From Parashewanella curva (GTDB lineage: Bacteria; Pseudomonadota; Gammaproteobacteria; Enterobacterales; Shewanellaceae): a DNA stretch of 64,000 nucleotides. A program made the position numbers and the translations under genes. This document shows positions 1 to 8,978 of the stretch, in pieces. Numbering within the stretch: the stretch's first letter is position 1; each line of letters starts with the position of its first letter. The stretch is from contig NZ_ML014762.1 of the NCBI RefSeq assembly GCF_003675895.1, forward strand, positions 24,066-88,065. Reading direction: 5' to 3'. Under the pieces are notes generated by a model. It made no database searches. It was given only the letters and a program-made list of their open reading frames with translations, and was not told the DNA's origin.

Positions 1-1
1 G

Positions 2-1174
2 GGTGTGCAAGAAGCAATGGCTCGCATTATTTCTAACACTTATCAACTTGAAGCGGCAAGACGTCTTACGACAACTGGCCTTGATTTAAAAGTTAAACCT
101 TCGGTCATAACGGCAATCGCTAAATATCACATGACAGAATTAGGTCGTGATGTGATGAATGATGCGATGGATATTCAGTCAGGTAAGGGTATTCAGCTAG
201 GTAAAAAGAATTATCTCGGTCATGGTTACATGGGAATTCCAATCTCGATAACCGTTGAAGGTGCGAATATTTTAACTCGTTCTTTGATGATTTTCGGCCA
301 AGGTGCTACTCGATGCCATCCATATGTGCTGCCTGAAATGGAAACCGCACAAATGGAAGACCAAAAAGCAGCATTAGATCGCTTTGACCGCTTGCTAATG
401 GGACATATTGGATATGCTTGTCGAAATGCATTTAGCAGTTTAGGACATGCGCTTTCACGCAGTAGCTTTGCTTCTGCGCCGGTAGCAGGTGAGACCCAGC
501 AATACTATAAAGACATGACTCGACTTTCTTCGGCATTAGCTTTTATGAGTGATATTGCTATGTTAATCCTTGGTGGAGATCTAAAGCGCAAAGAAATGCT
601 TTCAGCAAGGCTTGGGGATGTATTGAGCCAGCTGTATTTAGGCTCTGCTACTTTAAAACATTTTGAGGATAATGGTCATCAGCAAGATGAACTTCCTTTA
701 GTGCACTATGTGATGCAAGAGCGTTTACACATAGCGGCTAAGGCTCTACAAGAAGCGATTGCTAACTTCCCTAATCGTCCAATTGCGTGGATTTTGAGAG
801 GTTTGATTTTCCCACTTGGAAATCATTTCGATAAGCCAGCGGATGATTTAGCCATTAAACTTGCAGAATCCATGAGCAAACCGTCACCAGCTAGAGAGCG
901 ATTGACCTTCTTAAGTCGTGTATTTGAAGGGGATAACAGTGGTATTGCGGAAGTTGAGAATGCCTTCATCGCACAATATGAGTGTCGTGACATCATGGCA
1001 AAAATATCTTCTGCACAGAAAACGGGCACTTTAGAACGTAAAGTTCGAGGTATGGCTTTATTTGAGTCGGCGCAGGAAAAAGGTGTAATTTCTGAAGCTG
1101 AGTTTAAGCAACTTAAAAAAGCTGATGAGTTAAGATTAGAAGCGATTCATGTCGATGATTTTGACAAGCTTTAA
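2..1174 (+). CDS. fadE: Acyl-CoA dehydrogenase FadE, C-terminal part (5' end outside window)
   Basis: This is the C-terminal 391 codons of the long FadE-type acyl-CoA dehydrogenase, which catalyses the first oxidation step of fatty-acid beta-oxidation at the inner face of the membrane. The frame is open to the left edge (a Gly codon at bases 2-4), so the GTG at 5 is not the real start; the family is about 815 residues long. The stretch around residues 80-100 (GANILTRSLMIFGQGA, then RCHPYVLPEM) matches the end of the FAD-dependent catalytic domain, and the remainder corresponds to the FadE-specific C-terminal domain. No frameshift is seen. A strong terminator follows directly, so the gene appears to end its own transcript. 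Confidence 0.9.
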   Translation, partial: GVQEAMARIISNTYQLEAARRLTTTGLDLKVKPSVITAIAKYHMTELGRDVMNDAMDIQSGKGIQLGKKNYLGHGYMGIPISITVEGANILTRSLMIFGQGATRCHPYVLPEMETAQMEDQKAALDRFDRLLMGHIGYACRNAFSSLGHALSRSSFASAPVAGETQQYYKDMTRLSSALAFMSDIAMLILGGDLKRKEMLSARLGDVLSQLYLGSATLKHFEDNGHQQDELPLVHYVMQERLHIAAKALQEAIANFPNRPIAWILRGLIFPLGNHFDKPADDLAIKLAESMSKPSPARERLTFLSRVFEGDNSGIAEVENAFIAQYECRDIMAKISSAQKTGTLERKVRGMALFESAQEKGVISEAEFKQLKKADELRLEAIHVDDFDKL

Positions 1175-1190
1175 TAATTTGTAATTAAAC

Positions 1191-1222
1191 AAAGCGCCAC
1201 AGCCGATTCGCTGTGGCGTTTT
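1191..1222 (+). terminator. Rho-independent terminator of fadE
   Basis: A perfect 9 bp stem (CGCCACAGC, 1195-1203, with GCTGTGGCG, 1210-1218) closes a 6-base loop and is followed by TTTT. It lies 17 bases after the fadE stop codon. Confidence 0.85.
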
Positions 1223-1371
1223 AGTTTGTATCCATAAAATATAACCAAATGCTTTTTGGAGCTTAAGTTTTTAGTGATAATCTCGCCCAAAGAGTGCAAA
1301 TAACTTCCTCATCTTGCTCTTCACTAACGAGTAAACAATTAGAAATCACTTATGTTTAGGGAGGTAAGTCA

Positions 1372-3027
1372 ATGGCAATATATGTAGATCATACCGGTCA
1401 ATCTGTAGACGAAAACCAAGTCCCAAACCTTTTAAATGCAAAGCAAGTGACGAGGGTCGCTCGTCAGGCTGGCCAAGAGCTTCTTATCGTTACTAGGAGT
1501 GATGAACATAATCGGGAACTTTCTCTATTTTATGTTTGCCAAACCCCCAGAAACTTTGAAATTCAGCCAATACGTTTTGGCTTTTTTCAAAGATACATCA
1601 CCAATCCGAGTGATATTCAATTACGAGAACAAGCTTATAAGGACTTAATTGAGCAGTGCCCTCTCGAACACTCGCCGCGATTATGTAAATTGTATACCAT
1701 TAGACACTTTCCTAATCAATTAATACTATCATTGCCAAACGGTACTTCAATAGCCATGGCTTTTGAATTTTTGAACCGTGTGCGTATTCCAAATTTTTCT
1801 CGATTTATAGAAATGTTCGAAAATATGAATCATGACGGAATACAAGAAATGTTGGAGAGACCAATAAATATCGATGCTCCGATGAAAAATGGCGATACAT
1901 TGCTGATGGTTGCTGCAGGTTATTACGACGCCACCATGGTTAATGCATTACTTAATGCCAGTGCAAACCCCAATAAAAAAAATGAAAGAGGGAAAACTGC
2001 GTTAAGTTATGCCGCTAAATGTGGTCAGGTAGCTTCATTGGAGCTTTTGCTTGCAAAAAAAGCCGATAGTCTTATTACTGATAAATGTGGACGTTTACCA
2101 TTACACTTTGCAGCTAGAAATGGTCATGTTGAGTGTATGAAAAAGTTACTTGCAAGTGATCACAGTACAATAAACCAAACGGATAGCTTTGGATACACTC
2201 CGCTGCATTGTGCTGTGAGAGAAGGGCGTAAAGAAATCGTTGAGGAGCTTTGTGCCACCGTTGAAATGAGATTTAATACTCCTGCTTTTATTAAGTTTGC
2301 TCTCTCAGCAGGCCAAACAGGAATAGCAAAATTATTAAAAAGTTATACGAATACAGATATTGGAAGTGATATCACCATTTCATCTTTATTAAGAGAAGAA
2401 TCAAGTGAAGACACTCTTACTCATCAGATATGGAGTGCCATTGAGCATGCCGATGAATTAGAACTAAATGCTCTTCTTTCAAGTGGCAATTTACCTAAGA
2501 GTTTAAACCTTGGTAAATTAGTCGACCGTTCTGATGGATTTTTTTTATTACATAAAGCCGCTGCCTATGCTAATGCTGAATGCTGCCAAAGACTATTGCG
2601 CTATATAACTGATAAAAATTTAAGGTTGCCAGATACTGGTTTCACCCCTTTACATATTGCCGCCATTTTTGACAACCAAGGAGCCTTGGAGTGTTTGGGT
2701 AGGAGTATTCCAAGAATTGTTAATATGCAATGCTCTGTTGGGGCGACAGCAGCAAGTTATGCTGCCATGAGAGGGAGTGAACAAGGTTTACGATGGTTGG
2801 TGAAAAGGGGAAATGCTAACTTATTAATTAGTTCTGACACAGGTAAAACTCCGCTCCATGTGGCTGCGTATCATGGACATATAAAATGCGTTAAATTTAT
2901 ATTGAACCAAGACGTTCCTTACAAAACAAAAGATAATCAGGGGGCTACCCCAATTCGGTTGGCGACAGAAAATGGTCATTGGGAGGTTGTGAAGTATATC
3001 GAAGACTTTGATCGTGTTCCTAGCTAG
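1372..3027 (+). CDS. Ankyrin-repeat protein (551 aa)
   Basis: Two blocks of ankyrin repeats are visible, about residues 173-295 and 389-545, with standard motifs such as GRLPLHFAARNGHVE, GYTPLHCAVREG and GKTPLHVAAYHGHIKC. The first 170 residues have no recognisable domain, and no signal peptide or membrane segment is seen. The start is supported by a near-ideal AGGGAGG ribosome site 8 bases upstream. The gene sits 20 bp before a second orphan gene, so the two are probably cotranscribed. Ankyrin arrays mediate protein-protein contacts; in bacteria they are often found in proteins that meet eukaryotic hosts, but nothing in the sequence proves secretion. A second ankyrin protein lies at 52836-54107. 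Confidence 0.85.
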   Translation: MAIYVDHTGQSVDENQVPNLLNAKQVTRVARQAGQELLIVTRSDEHNRELSLFYVCQTPRNFEIQPIRFGFFQRYITNPSDIQLREQAYKDLIEQCPLEHSPRLCKLYTIRHFPNQLILSLPNGTSIAMAFEFLNRVRIPNFSRFIEMFENMNHDGIQEMLERPINIDAPMKNGDTLLMVAAGYYDATMVNALLNASANPNKKNERGKTALSYAAKCGQVASLELLLAKKADSLITDKCGRLPLHFAARNGHVECMKKLLASDHSTINQTDSFGYTPLHCAVREGRKEIVEELCATVEMRFNTPAFIKFALSAGQTGIAKLLKSYTNTDIGSDITISSLLREESSEDTLTHQIWSAIEHADELELNALLSSGNLPKSLNLGKLVDRSDGFFLLHKAAAYANAECCQRLLRYITDKNLRLPDTGFTPLHIAAIFDNQGALECLGRSIPRIVNMQCSVGATAASYAAMRGSEQGLRWLVKRGNANLLISSDTGKTPLHVAAYHGHIKCVKFILNQDVPYKTKDNQGATPIRLATENGHWEVVKYIEDFDRVPS

Positions 3028-3047
3028 TCCCTTTAGAGACTTAAGTT

Positions 3048-3674
3048 ATGTTTGAGCAATTAACAATAAATGTGGATTACGCATTTTTTTTCCCTTCGAA
3101 TAAGAAAAAAAGTCTTGGTAATTGCGCTTTGCTCAAACAAACCTGTTTTAAAACATCTGCAGGTCTAACTCACATCTATCAGGTTTATTCTTCAAAAGAG
3201 GAAGGAAATGTATTCTATTTTTGTAAAGGTGAATATCATGGAATTATGTGCAGTAAAAACATACCAACTAGGGATAGATTAATTTTATTTTTTGGTAATA
3301 CCCCACAAGCAAAAGCTTTTATTGACAGCAAAGTAACCAATCAAAGTCCCCTGCAAGACGTTCATTTATTTTTTCATTACCGATATTATCCGGAGACGCA
3401 AAAAGGAAAGCTTGAAAAAGCTCAAGTTTGCCTAGAAACAAAAGATGTGACTCCAGAAGGGAAAGAGGTTTCGATATCGGTCGTTAGAGAGCAAGCTAGT
3501 TCATTGGTAACCTTTTATTCACAGGGAACAAAGGCTTCTTCTATATACAGGATTTATGAGCCAGTTCTTTCAAAACATCTTACTTTATTTTTAGATAAGT
3601 CTGAGCTTGCAACGAAATTTATCAAGGCTTACGAAGAAAATTCTGCGGTTGCTATTGCTCTAGAGCCTTTATAA
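3048..3674 (+). CDS. Hypothetical protein with an internal duplication (208 aa)
   Basis: I do not recognise this family. It lacks a signal peptide and membrane segments. Two parts resemble each other: an IYQVY stretch followed by DRLILFFGNTPQAKAFI near residues 43-103, and IYRIYE followed by HLTLFLDKSELATKFI near residues 165-193, suggesting a duplicated beta-rich module. It follows the ankyrin gene by 20 bp and ends just before the pykA terminator. The ribosome site is weak (AGAG about 12 bases upstream), which fits translation coupled to the upstream ankyrin gene. Function unknown; it may act with the ankyrin protein. Confidence 0.7.
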   Translation: MFEQLTINVDYAFFFPSNKKKSLGNCALLKQTCFKTSAGLTHIYQVYSSKEEGNVFYFCKGEYHGIMCSKNIPTRDRLILFFGNTPQAKAFIDSKVTNQSPLQDVHLFFHYRYYPETQKGKLEKAQVCLETKDVTPEGKEVSISVVREQASSLVTFYSQGTKASSIYRIYEPVLSKHLTLFLDKSELATKFIKAYEENSAVAIALEPL

Positions 3675-3697
3675 AAAAGGAAGGCAAGTAGCCTTCC
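3672..3697 (-). terminator. Terminator of pykA (minus strand)
   Basis: A 7 bp stem (GGAAGGC 3679-3685 with GCCTTCC 3691-3697) is followed on the minus strand by TTTTTTA, 24 bases past the pykA stop codon. On the plus strand no T run follows, so it mainly serves pykA. Confidence 0.8.
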
Positions 3698-3720
3698 TAA
3701 AAAATAAAATCTATTTGCTT

Positions 3721-5160
3721 TTAAGCAACAATTACAACCTTACAAGTGTTAGTGCCGCCAACCGTTTCCATTGCGTCACCTTTAGTCATAAGAACCATGT
3801 CACCAGACTGTAGATCACCAGATTTTACTAACTCATCTAAGGCGCTTTTAGCGAGAGCGTCAGCGCTGAATTGAGTTGAATCGAAGTAAACTGGCTTAAC
3901 ACCGCGATATAACGCCATTTTAGCTAAAGTCTTATAGTGGCGAGACAGTGCAAAAATAGGCAAAGCAGAGCTGATGCGTGACATCAATTTTGGCGTTGAA
4001 CCTGACTCAGTCAATGCGATAATGGCTTTAATGCCTTTCAAGTGATTAGCTGCATACATAGTAGACATTGCGATAGTTTCTTCGATGTTATCGAATGTCT
4101 GATCAAGTCTATGCTTTGATACTCGAATACTAGGGTGTGCTTCAGCACCAACACACACATTACCCATTGCCGTTACGGTTTCTTCTGGGAAGTCACCAGC
4201 AGCAGTTTCTGCAGAAAGCATTACCGCGTCAGTACCATCAAGAACAGCATTTGCAACGTCCATTACTTCAGCACGCGTTGGCATTGGGCTGGTGATCATA
4301 GACTCCATCATTTGAGTTGCAGTAATTACAACTTTATTCAATTGACGAGAGCGGCTGATTAATTGCTTTTGTACTGCAACTAGGGCTGCGTCACCGATTT
4401 CAACACCCAAGTCACCACGAGCTACCATTACAACGTCAGAAGCTTTGATCACATCATCCATAGCTTCTTGAGTTTCAACGGCTTCTGCACGCTCAACTTT
4501 AGCTACGATCATTGGATCGTGACCTGCTTCGTTAACTAGACGACGAGCATAGTCTAAGTCAGCACCTGTACGTGGGAATGAAACAGCTAGGAAATCAACT
4601 TTGATTTGAGCTGCTGTGATGATGTCAGCTTTATCTTTGTCAGTAAGAGCTGCAGCAGAAAGGCCACCACCTTGCTTGTTGATACCTTTGTTATTTGAAA
4701 GAGGACCAGCAACAGTAACAGTTGTGTGAACTTTACGACCTTCTACTTTTTCAACACGTAGTTGAACGCGACCATCGTCAAGCATCAAGATGTCGCCAAT
4801 GTTTACGTCATCAGGAAGTTCTTTATAGTCGATACCAACTTGGTTTTTATCACCTTCACCTTTTGCTAGTTCTGCATCAAGAACGAAAGACTGACCAAGG
4901 TCTAGTTGTACTTTTTTGTTGTCTTTAAAGGTAGAAACACGAATTTTAGGGCCTTGTAAATCACCTAAAATAGCGACGTTAACACCAAGTTCTTTAGCAA
5001 TGCTTCTTACATCATTAGCACGCTTTAAGTGGTCTTCTGGTGAGCCGTGAGAGAAGTTTAGACGAACGACGTTTGCACCTTTTGCAATGATTTTACGTAA
5101 ATTATCATCGCGGTCAGTAGCTGGGCCAAGGGTGGTAACGATCTTAGTTCTTCGGAACAT
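3721..5160 (-). CDS. pykA: Pyruvate kinase (PykA type)
   Basis: Pyruvate kinase transfers phosphate from phosphoenolpyruvate to ADP, the last step of glycolysis. At 479 residues it has the length of E. coli PykA and is closely similar throughout. Visible marks are the N-terminal [19 protein letters not shown], the active-site signature [12 protein letters not shown] near residue 218, and the RGDLGVEIG and TQMMESMI segments of the barrel; the last 120 residues form the regulatory C-terminal domain. The start lies at the conserved MFRRTK. A candidate HexR operator lies 149 bases upstream, and hexR is the next gene upstream on the same strand, in agreement with known HexR control of pykA in Shewanella. 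Confidence 0.97.
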   Translation of the reverse strand: MFRRTKIVTTLGPATDRDDNLRKIIAKGANVVRLNFSHGSPEDHLKRANDVRSIAKELGVNVAILGDLQGPKIRVSTFKDNKKVQLDLGQSFVLDAELAKGEGDKNQVGIDYKELPDDVNIGDILMLDDGRVQLRVEKVEGRKVHTTVTVAGPLSNNKGINKQGGGLSAAALTDKDKADIITAAQIKVDFLAVSFPRTGADLDYARRLVNEAGHDPMIVAKVERAEAVETQEAMDDVIKASDVVMVARGDLGVEIGDAALVAVQKQLISRSRQLNKVVITATQMMESMITSPMPTRAEVMDVANAVLDGTDAVMLSAETAAGDFPEETVTAMGNVCVGAEAHPSIRVSKHRLDQTFDNIEETIAMSTMYAANHLKGIKAIIALTESGSTPKLMSRISSALPIFALSRHYKTLAKMALYRGVKPVYFDSTQFSADALAKSALDELVKSGDLQSGDMVLMTKGDAMETVGGTNTCKVVIVA

Positions 5161-5308
5161 GGGATACTCCGTTAATGCATCAAAATTATGGAAGAATTCT
5201 GTTTAAAAAAATTATTCAACATGCAACTTGTCAATACTTATTTTTTGAAATATTGAAAGTCTGCATCTTGAATAATTTTGAAATATCTTACCAAAGTTCT
5301 TACTGTAA

Positions 5309-5323
5309 TGTAGGAAAGTTACA
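5309..5323. promoter_or_regulatory. Candidate HexR operator upstream of pykA
   Basis: TGTAGGAAAGTTACA is a 15-base imperfect palindrome with TGTA and TTACA arms, resembling the Shewanella-type HexR site (TGTAATWWWATTACA as I recall it). It lies in the 260-base hexR-pykA gap. No other feature is seen in this gap. Confidence 0.55.
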
Positions 5324-5420
5324 CCAAAATGATAGGTTTTATAGAATTATTTGTGAGCAATGACAAAATTTTTGAGAGTAATTGACAGAAGTTCAGAAAG
5401 AACCCCTGTCATAATTTGAG

Positions 5421-6275
5421 CTATTCCGTCAGATCTTTATTGATTCTTGACTCTTTCAATACTTCTTTCACACGCTTTAAGTTATCTCTAAAGCGAGGAC
5501 CGCGACGAAGCATGAAGCCAGTTGATAACACATCTACCACAACTAATTGAGCTAAACGTGAGGCCATTGGTAAGAATACATCTGTATCTTCGCCAACTTC
5601 CATCGTAACAGCTAAAGTACACTCAAGAGATAGCGGAGAGTTTCTTGCTGTAATGCCTATTACTGCTGCACCATTTTCTCGGGCGAGCTTGGCAATTTCA
5701 ATAAGAGATTTGGTACGCCCAGTGTGCGAAATCAGCACCACAACATCACCATCATTACAGTTGATGCAGCTCATACGTTGCATCAATACATCATCAAAGC
5801 AAATTACTGGGACATTAAAACGGAAAAACTTATTTTGAGCATCGTGAGCAACAGATGAAGATGCGCCTAGGCCAAAAAATGAGATGGTTTTAGCTTGTGT
5901 AAGGATATCAACAGCGCGATTGATCGCATTCATATCAAGGCTTTGACGAGCTAAATCCAAAGAAGCCATTGATGATTCAAAGATTTTGGTGGTATATGAA
6001 TCAGCTGAGTCATCTTCTTCTACATGTCGACTTACATAAGGTGTACCATTAGCCAGGCTCTGGGCTAGGTGCAGTTTAAAATCAGGGAAACCTTTAGTGT
6101 CCAAGCGACGGCAAAAGCGGTTAACCGTTGGCTCACTTACATCTGCCATTTTGGCTAAGGTTGCTATGCTCGAGTGAATGGCCGTTTGTGGTGATGCTAA
6201 GATTACTTCAGCAACTTTACGCTCTGATTTACTAAAGTGGATTAGACTGTTTTGAACTTTTTCTAGGGTGTTCAT
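5421..6275 (-). CDS. hexR: HexR, RpiR-family regulator of central carbon metabolism
   Basis: At 284 residues this has the RpiR-family layout: an N-terminal helix-turn-helix domain (about 1-75, with ADVSEPTVNRFCRRLDTKG as the recognition region) and a C-terminal SIS sugar-phosphate-binding domain (about 120-255, with SFFGLGASSSVAHDA and VVVLISHTGRTKS). HexR proteins bind 2-keto-3-deoxy-6-phosphogluconate, which releases them from DNA. The gene lies between pykA and divergent zwf, its usual place in Shewanella. A candidate operator is centred about 34 bases upstream of its own start, suggesting autoregulation. Confidence 0.95.
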   Translation of the reverse strand: MNTLEKVQNSLIHFSKSERKVAEVILASPQTAIHSSIATLAKMADVSEPTVNRFCRRLDTKGFPDFKLHLAQSLANGTPYVSRHVEEDDSADSYTTKIFESSMASLDLARQSLDMNAINRAVDILTQAKTISFFGLGASSSVAHDAQNKFFRFNVPVICFDDVLMQRMSCINCNDGDVVVLISHTGRTKSLIEIAKLARENGAAVIGITARNSPLSLECTLAVTMEVGEDTDVFLPMASRLAQLVVVDVLSTGFMLRRGPRFRDNLKRVKEVLKESRINKDLTE

Positions 6276-6301
6276 GCTATATGTGTCCGCTCTATATAAG
6301 T

Positions 6302-6316
6302 TGTAATAATTCTATA
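6302..6316. promoter_or_regulatory. Candidate HexR operator in front of hexR
   Basis: TGTAATAATTCTATA matches one full arm (TGTAAT) and part of the other arm of the HexR palindrome. It ends 27 bases upstream of the hexR start codon. It is weaker than the zwf-proximal site. Confidence 0.35.
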
Positions 6317-6538
6317 GCTAAATCGACATAAATGAGTGCTCTCAGAGCTGCCAATCTATATTGATTTAACTATATGTTCTTCCCTGAAATGAACATGCGC
6401 GTAACTTTTTGTATCAAATCTGAAAAGATTTTTATAACTACAGTAATTAATGAACAAAAAGAATACCAGATTTTGATCAGAACTGGCTACATAAGAAAAC
6501 TTGTATTTTTTCAATTTACAGGTGCAATTGGTCGATTC

Positions 6539-6553
6539 TGTTGTTATATTACA
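6539..6553. promoter_or_regulatory. Candidate HexR operator in front of zwf
   Basis: TGTTGTTATATTACA fits 13 of 15 positions of TGTAATWWWATTACA, including a perfect ATTACA arm. It lies 72 bases upstream of the zwf start in the 349-base hexR-zwf gap. The rest of that gap is AT-rich, with no further gene or clear element. Confidence 0.6.
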
Positions 6554-6624
6554 ACAAAATTGTGTGATGATTTGCCAATTTTCTCTGGCAAGTGTCACAG
6601 ATATTGAAAGGAGTGAGGTTGGTG

Positions 6625-8097
6625 ATGGGTAAAAAAAACTCAGACGCTAAAGCTTGTGATTTTGTATTGTTTGGTACTAAAGGTGATTTGGCAAGAAGGA
6701 AGCTTTTGCCATCTTTATATCAGCTAGATAAAGCGAATCTACTGGCTGAAGATACAAGAATTATTGGTGTTGCCAAAGACGATTTTAGTCAAGAGGAGTA
6801 CCATCAACGAGTAACGGAAGCGCTGGAAAAATTTGTAAAAGAAGACCTATGTCCAGAGACACTATCAAGGTTTGTTAAGCGTTGTTTCTATATTGGTGCT
6901 GAATTTACAAACGCTGAAAGTTACGAGAAATTTCATGACATAATTGATCTTAAAAAACGCGTTATGGTCAATTATTTTGCAACGCCTCCTTTTCTATTTG
7001 GTGACATATGTCGCTGTCTAAATGAACAACAATTGATCAATTCTGAAACTCGTGTGGTTCTAGAAAAACCAATTGGTAATGATCTTGAAAGTTCAAAAGT
7101 CATTAATGATCAAGTTTCCACCTATTTTAATGAATCCCAGATTTATCGTATCGACCATTATTTAGGTAAAGAGACGGTTCAAAACCTTATTGCACTTCGC
7201 TTTGCTAATTCGCTATTTGCGTCTAAATGGGACAACAGAACCATTGATCATGTGCAAATCACGGTAGCCGAAGCCGTTGGTATAGAAGGTCGCTGGGGTT
7301 ACTTTGACAAAGCAGGTCAAATGCGAGACATGATCCAGAACCACTTATTGCAGATTTTGTCTTTAGTGGCAATGGATCCACCTGTTGACCTTGATGCCGA
7401 CAGTATCCGTGATGAAAAAGTAAAAGTGCTTAAATCCTTGCGTCGAATTAATCAAGATAATGTCTATGAAAATACGGTTCGTGGGCAATACAGCTCAGGT
7501 TTTCTAGAAGGCCGAGCTGTTCCGGGTTATCTAGAAGAAGAAGATGCAAATGTTGACTCTAACACTGAAACCTTTGTTGCATTGAGAGTTGATATTGATA
7601 ACTGGCGCTGGGCGGGTGTTCCGTTTTATTTAAGAAGCGGTAAGCGCATGCCATTAAAAAGCTCTGAAATTGTGGTTTATTTTAAAAACCCTCCACACAA
7701 CTTATATCGTGACAGTTATCGCAATCTCCCTCCAAATAAGTTAACGATTCGGTTACAACCACATGAAGGTGTGGAAATTCAGATGATGAATAAAGTGCCT
7801 GGGTTGGAGCAAAAACAGCGTTTACAAACCACCAAATTAGATTTGAGCTTCTCTGATACTTTCAAAAACGATCGAATTGCTGATGCCTACGAACGTTTGC
7901 TTCATGAAGCAATGAAAGGCAATCAGGCTTTATTTGTACGCCGTGATGAAGTAGAGCAAGCGTGGCAATGGGTCGATGGCATTATGGAAGCGTGGGATCA
8001 TGCTGGTGAAAAACCTAAAGCATACCCAGCAGGCTCGTGGGGGCCCGTAGCTTCGGTTGCTTTGATCAGTAAAGATGGTCGTTCTTGGGACGAATAA
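6625..8097 (+). CDS. zwf: Glucose-6-phosphate 1-dehydrogenase
   Basis: Zwf oxidises glucose 6-phosphate to 6-phosphogluconolactone with NADP. The N-terminal dinucleotide-binding segment reads FVLFGTKGDLARRKLLPSL, and the catalytic signature RIDHYLGKE lies near residue 175. I set the start at the ATG that gives MGKKNSDAKACDF (490 residues), because Shewanella homologues begin there; the open frame runs further up to a GTG at 6592, and a GTG at 6622 is also possible. A GGAG lies 13 bases before the ATG. Zwf heads zwf-pgl-edd-eda, the oxidative entry and Entner-Doudoroff route, behind a HexR site. Confidence 0.96.
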   Translation: MGKKNSDAKACDFVLFGTKGDLARRKLLPSLYQLDKANLLAEDTRIIGVAKDDFSQEEYHQRVTEALEKFVKEDLCPETLSRFVKRCFYIGAEFTNAESYEKFHDIIDLKKRVMVNYFATPPFLFGDICRCLNEQQLINSETRVVLEKPIGNDLESSKVINDQVSTYFNESQIYRIDHYLGKETVQNLIALRFANSLFASKWDNRTIDHVQITVAEAVGIEGRWGYFDKAGQMRDMIQNHLLQILSLVAMDPPVDLDADSIRDEKVKVLKSLRRINQDNVYENTVRGQYSSGFLEGRAVPGYLEEEDANVDSNTETFVALRVDIDNWRWAGVPFYLRSGKRMPLKSSEIVVYFKNPPHNLYRDSYRNLPPNKLTIRLQPHEGVEIQMMNKVPGLEQKQRLQTTKLDLSFSDTFKNDRIADAYERLLHEAMKGNQALFVRRDEVEQAWQWVDGIMEAWDHAGEKPKAYPAGSWGPVASVALISKDGRSWDE

Positions 8098-8108
8098 ACT
8101 CATTGATT

Positions 8109-8131
8109 GCAAAGAAGCTTAGCTTCTTTGC
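8109..8131 (+). repeat. Perfect hairpin between zwf and pgl
   Basis: GCAAAGAAGC and GCTTCTTTGC form a perfect 10 bp stem with a 3-base loop in the 58-base zwf-pgl gap. No T run follows, so it could be an mRNA stability or attenuation element rather than a full terminator. Confidence 0.6.
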
Positions 8132-8155
8132 AGTGAAAACTTTGGATTGGATACA

Positions 8156-8857
8156 ATGAAAGAAGCTGTATTTAAGTCTTTTGATAGTGCAACACAATTG
8201 GCGGAAAAGCTTGCTGATAAAATTGCGACCTTATTACAAGAAGGCGTTGATAATCGCGGTACTGCTAGCCTAGTGGTATCTGGTGGCTCAACCCCTATCG
8301 AGCTTTTTAAATTATTGAGAATTAAAAATATCGATTGGCAAAATGTGTATATCACTTTGGCTGATGAGCGCTGGGTTGATGCTGATGATTCGGCTTCGAA
8401 TGAAGCTTTAGTTCGTGAGTACTTACTGAAAAATAAAGCGTCGTCAGCCAAGTTTACTGGCCTAAAGAACATGTTTGCTACCGCAGTTGAAGGGGCAGCA
8501 TTAGCCAGTGAAAAGCTAGAGCACTTCCCTGAAAAGTTTGATGTTGTGATATTGGGTATGGGAAATGATGGTCATACATGCTCTTGGTTCCCGTGTGCTC
8601 AACCTTCAGAGTTAGACAACGCGCTAACCAATGAGAAAACGTGTGTTGCCGTGACCCCAACCTCTGCACCACATGAACGGATCACGTTAACCAAACCTCG
8701 AATCCTTTCTAGTCGACAAATATTTTTGCACCTTGTAGGTGAATCTAAGCTTGAAGTATATCGTCAAGCTAAGGAAAGTGCTGATGTGAACGAAATGCCG
8801 ATACGCGCCGTTCTTTCTCAGTCAAAAACTCCTGTAGATGTTTATTGGAGCTGTTAA
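8156..8857 (+). CDS. pgl: 6-phosphogluconolactonase
   Basis: Pgl hydrolyses 6-phosphogluconolactone to 6-phosphogluconate, following Zwf. The 233-residue protein shows the family marks LVVSGGSTPIELFKLL near residue 38, the DERWVDADDSASNEALVR segment near 70, and GMGNDGHTCSWFP near 135. The ATG at 8156 is preferred over a TTG 9 bases upstream because the family begins close to this point. It is the second gene of the zwf-pgl-edd-eda group and is separated from zwf by a hairpin. A weaker CAGCC/GGCTG hairpin at 8897-8911 lies in the 121-base gap before edd. Confidence 0.94.
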   Translation: MKEAVFKSFDSATQLAEKLADKIATLLQEGVDNRGTASLVVSGGSTPIELFKLLRIKNIDWQNVYITLADERWVDADDSASNEALVREYLLKNKASSAKFTGLKNMFATAVEGAALASEKLEHFPEKFDVVILGMGNDGHTCSWFPCAQPSELDNALTNEKTCVAVTPTSAPHERITLTKPRILSSRQIFLHLVGESKLEVYRQAKESADVNEMPIRAVLSQSKTPVDVYWSC

Positions 8858-8978
8858 TTTTTCAAGTTTATCCATTTCGATTTTTATTGATGATTCCAGC
8901 CTCAGTGGCTGAATTAGTCAACAAAACCTTATGGTAAGCAGGAATTAAGTAAAGTTAAAAATGCCCTTAGGAGGCAAC

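Noticed and set aside
5175..5363. Plus-strand frame of 62 codons in the hexR-pykA gap
   Set aside because: No ribosome site, AT-driven composition, and it covers the candidate HexR operator and pykA promoter region.
6356..6607. Two frames of about 80 codons in the hexR-zwf gap
   Set aside because: Both span the divergent promoter region, lack ribosome sites and resemble no protein.
7930..8112. Minus-strand frame over the end of zwf
   Set aside because: Shadow of the zwf coding sequence.
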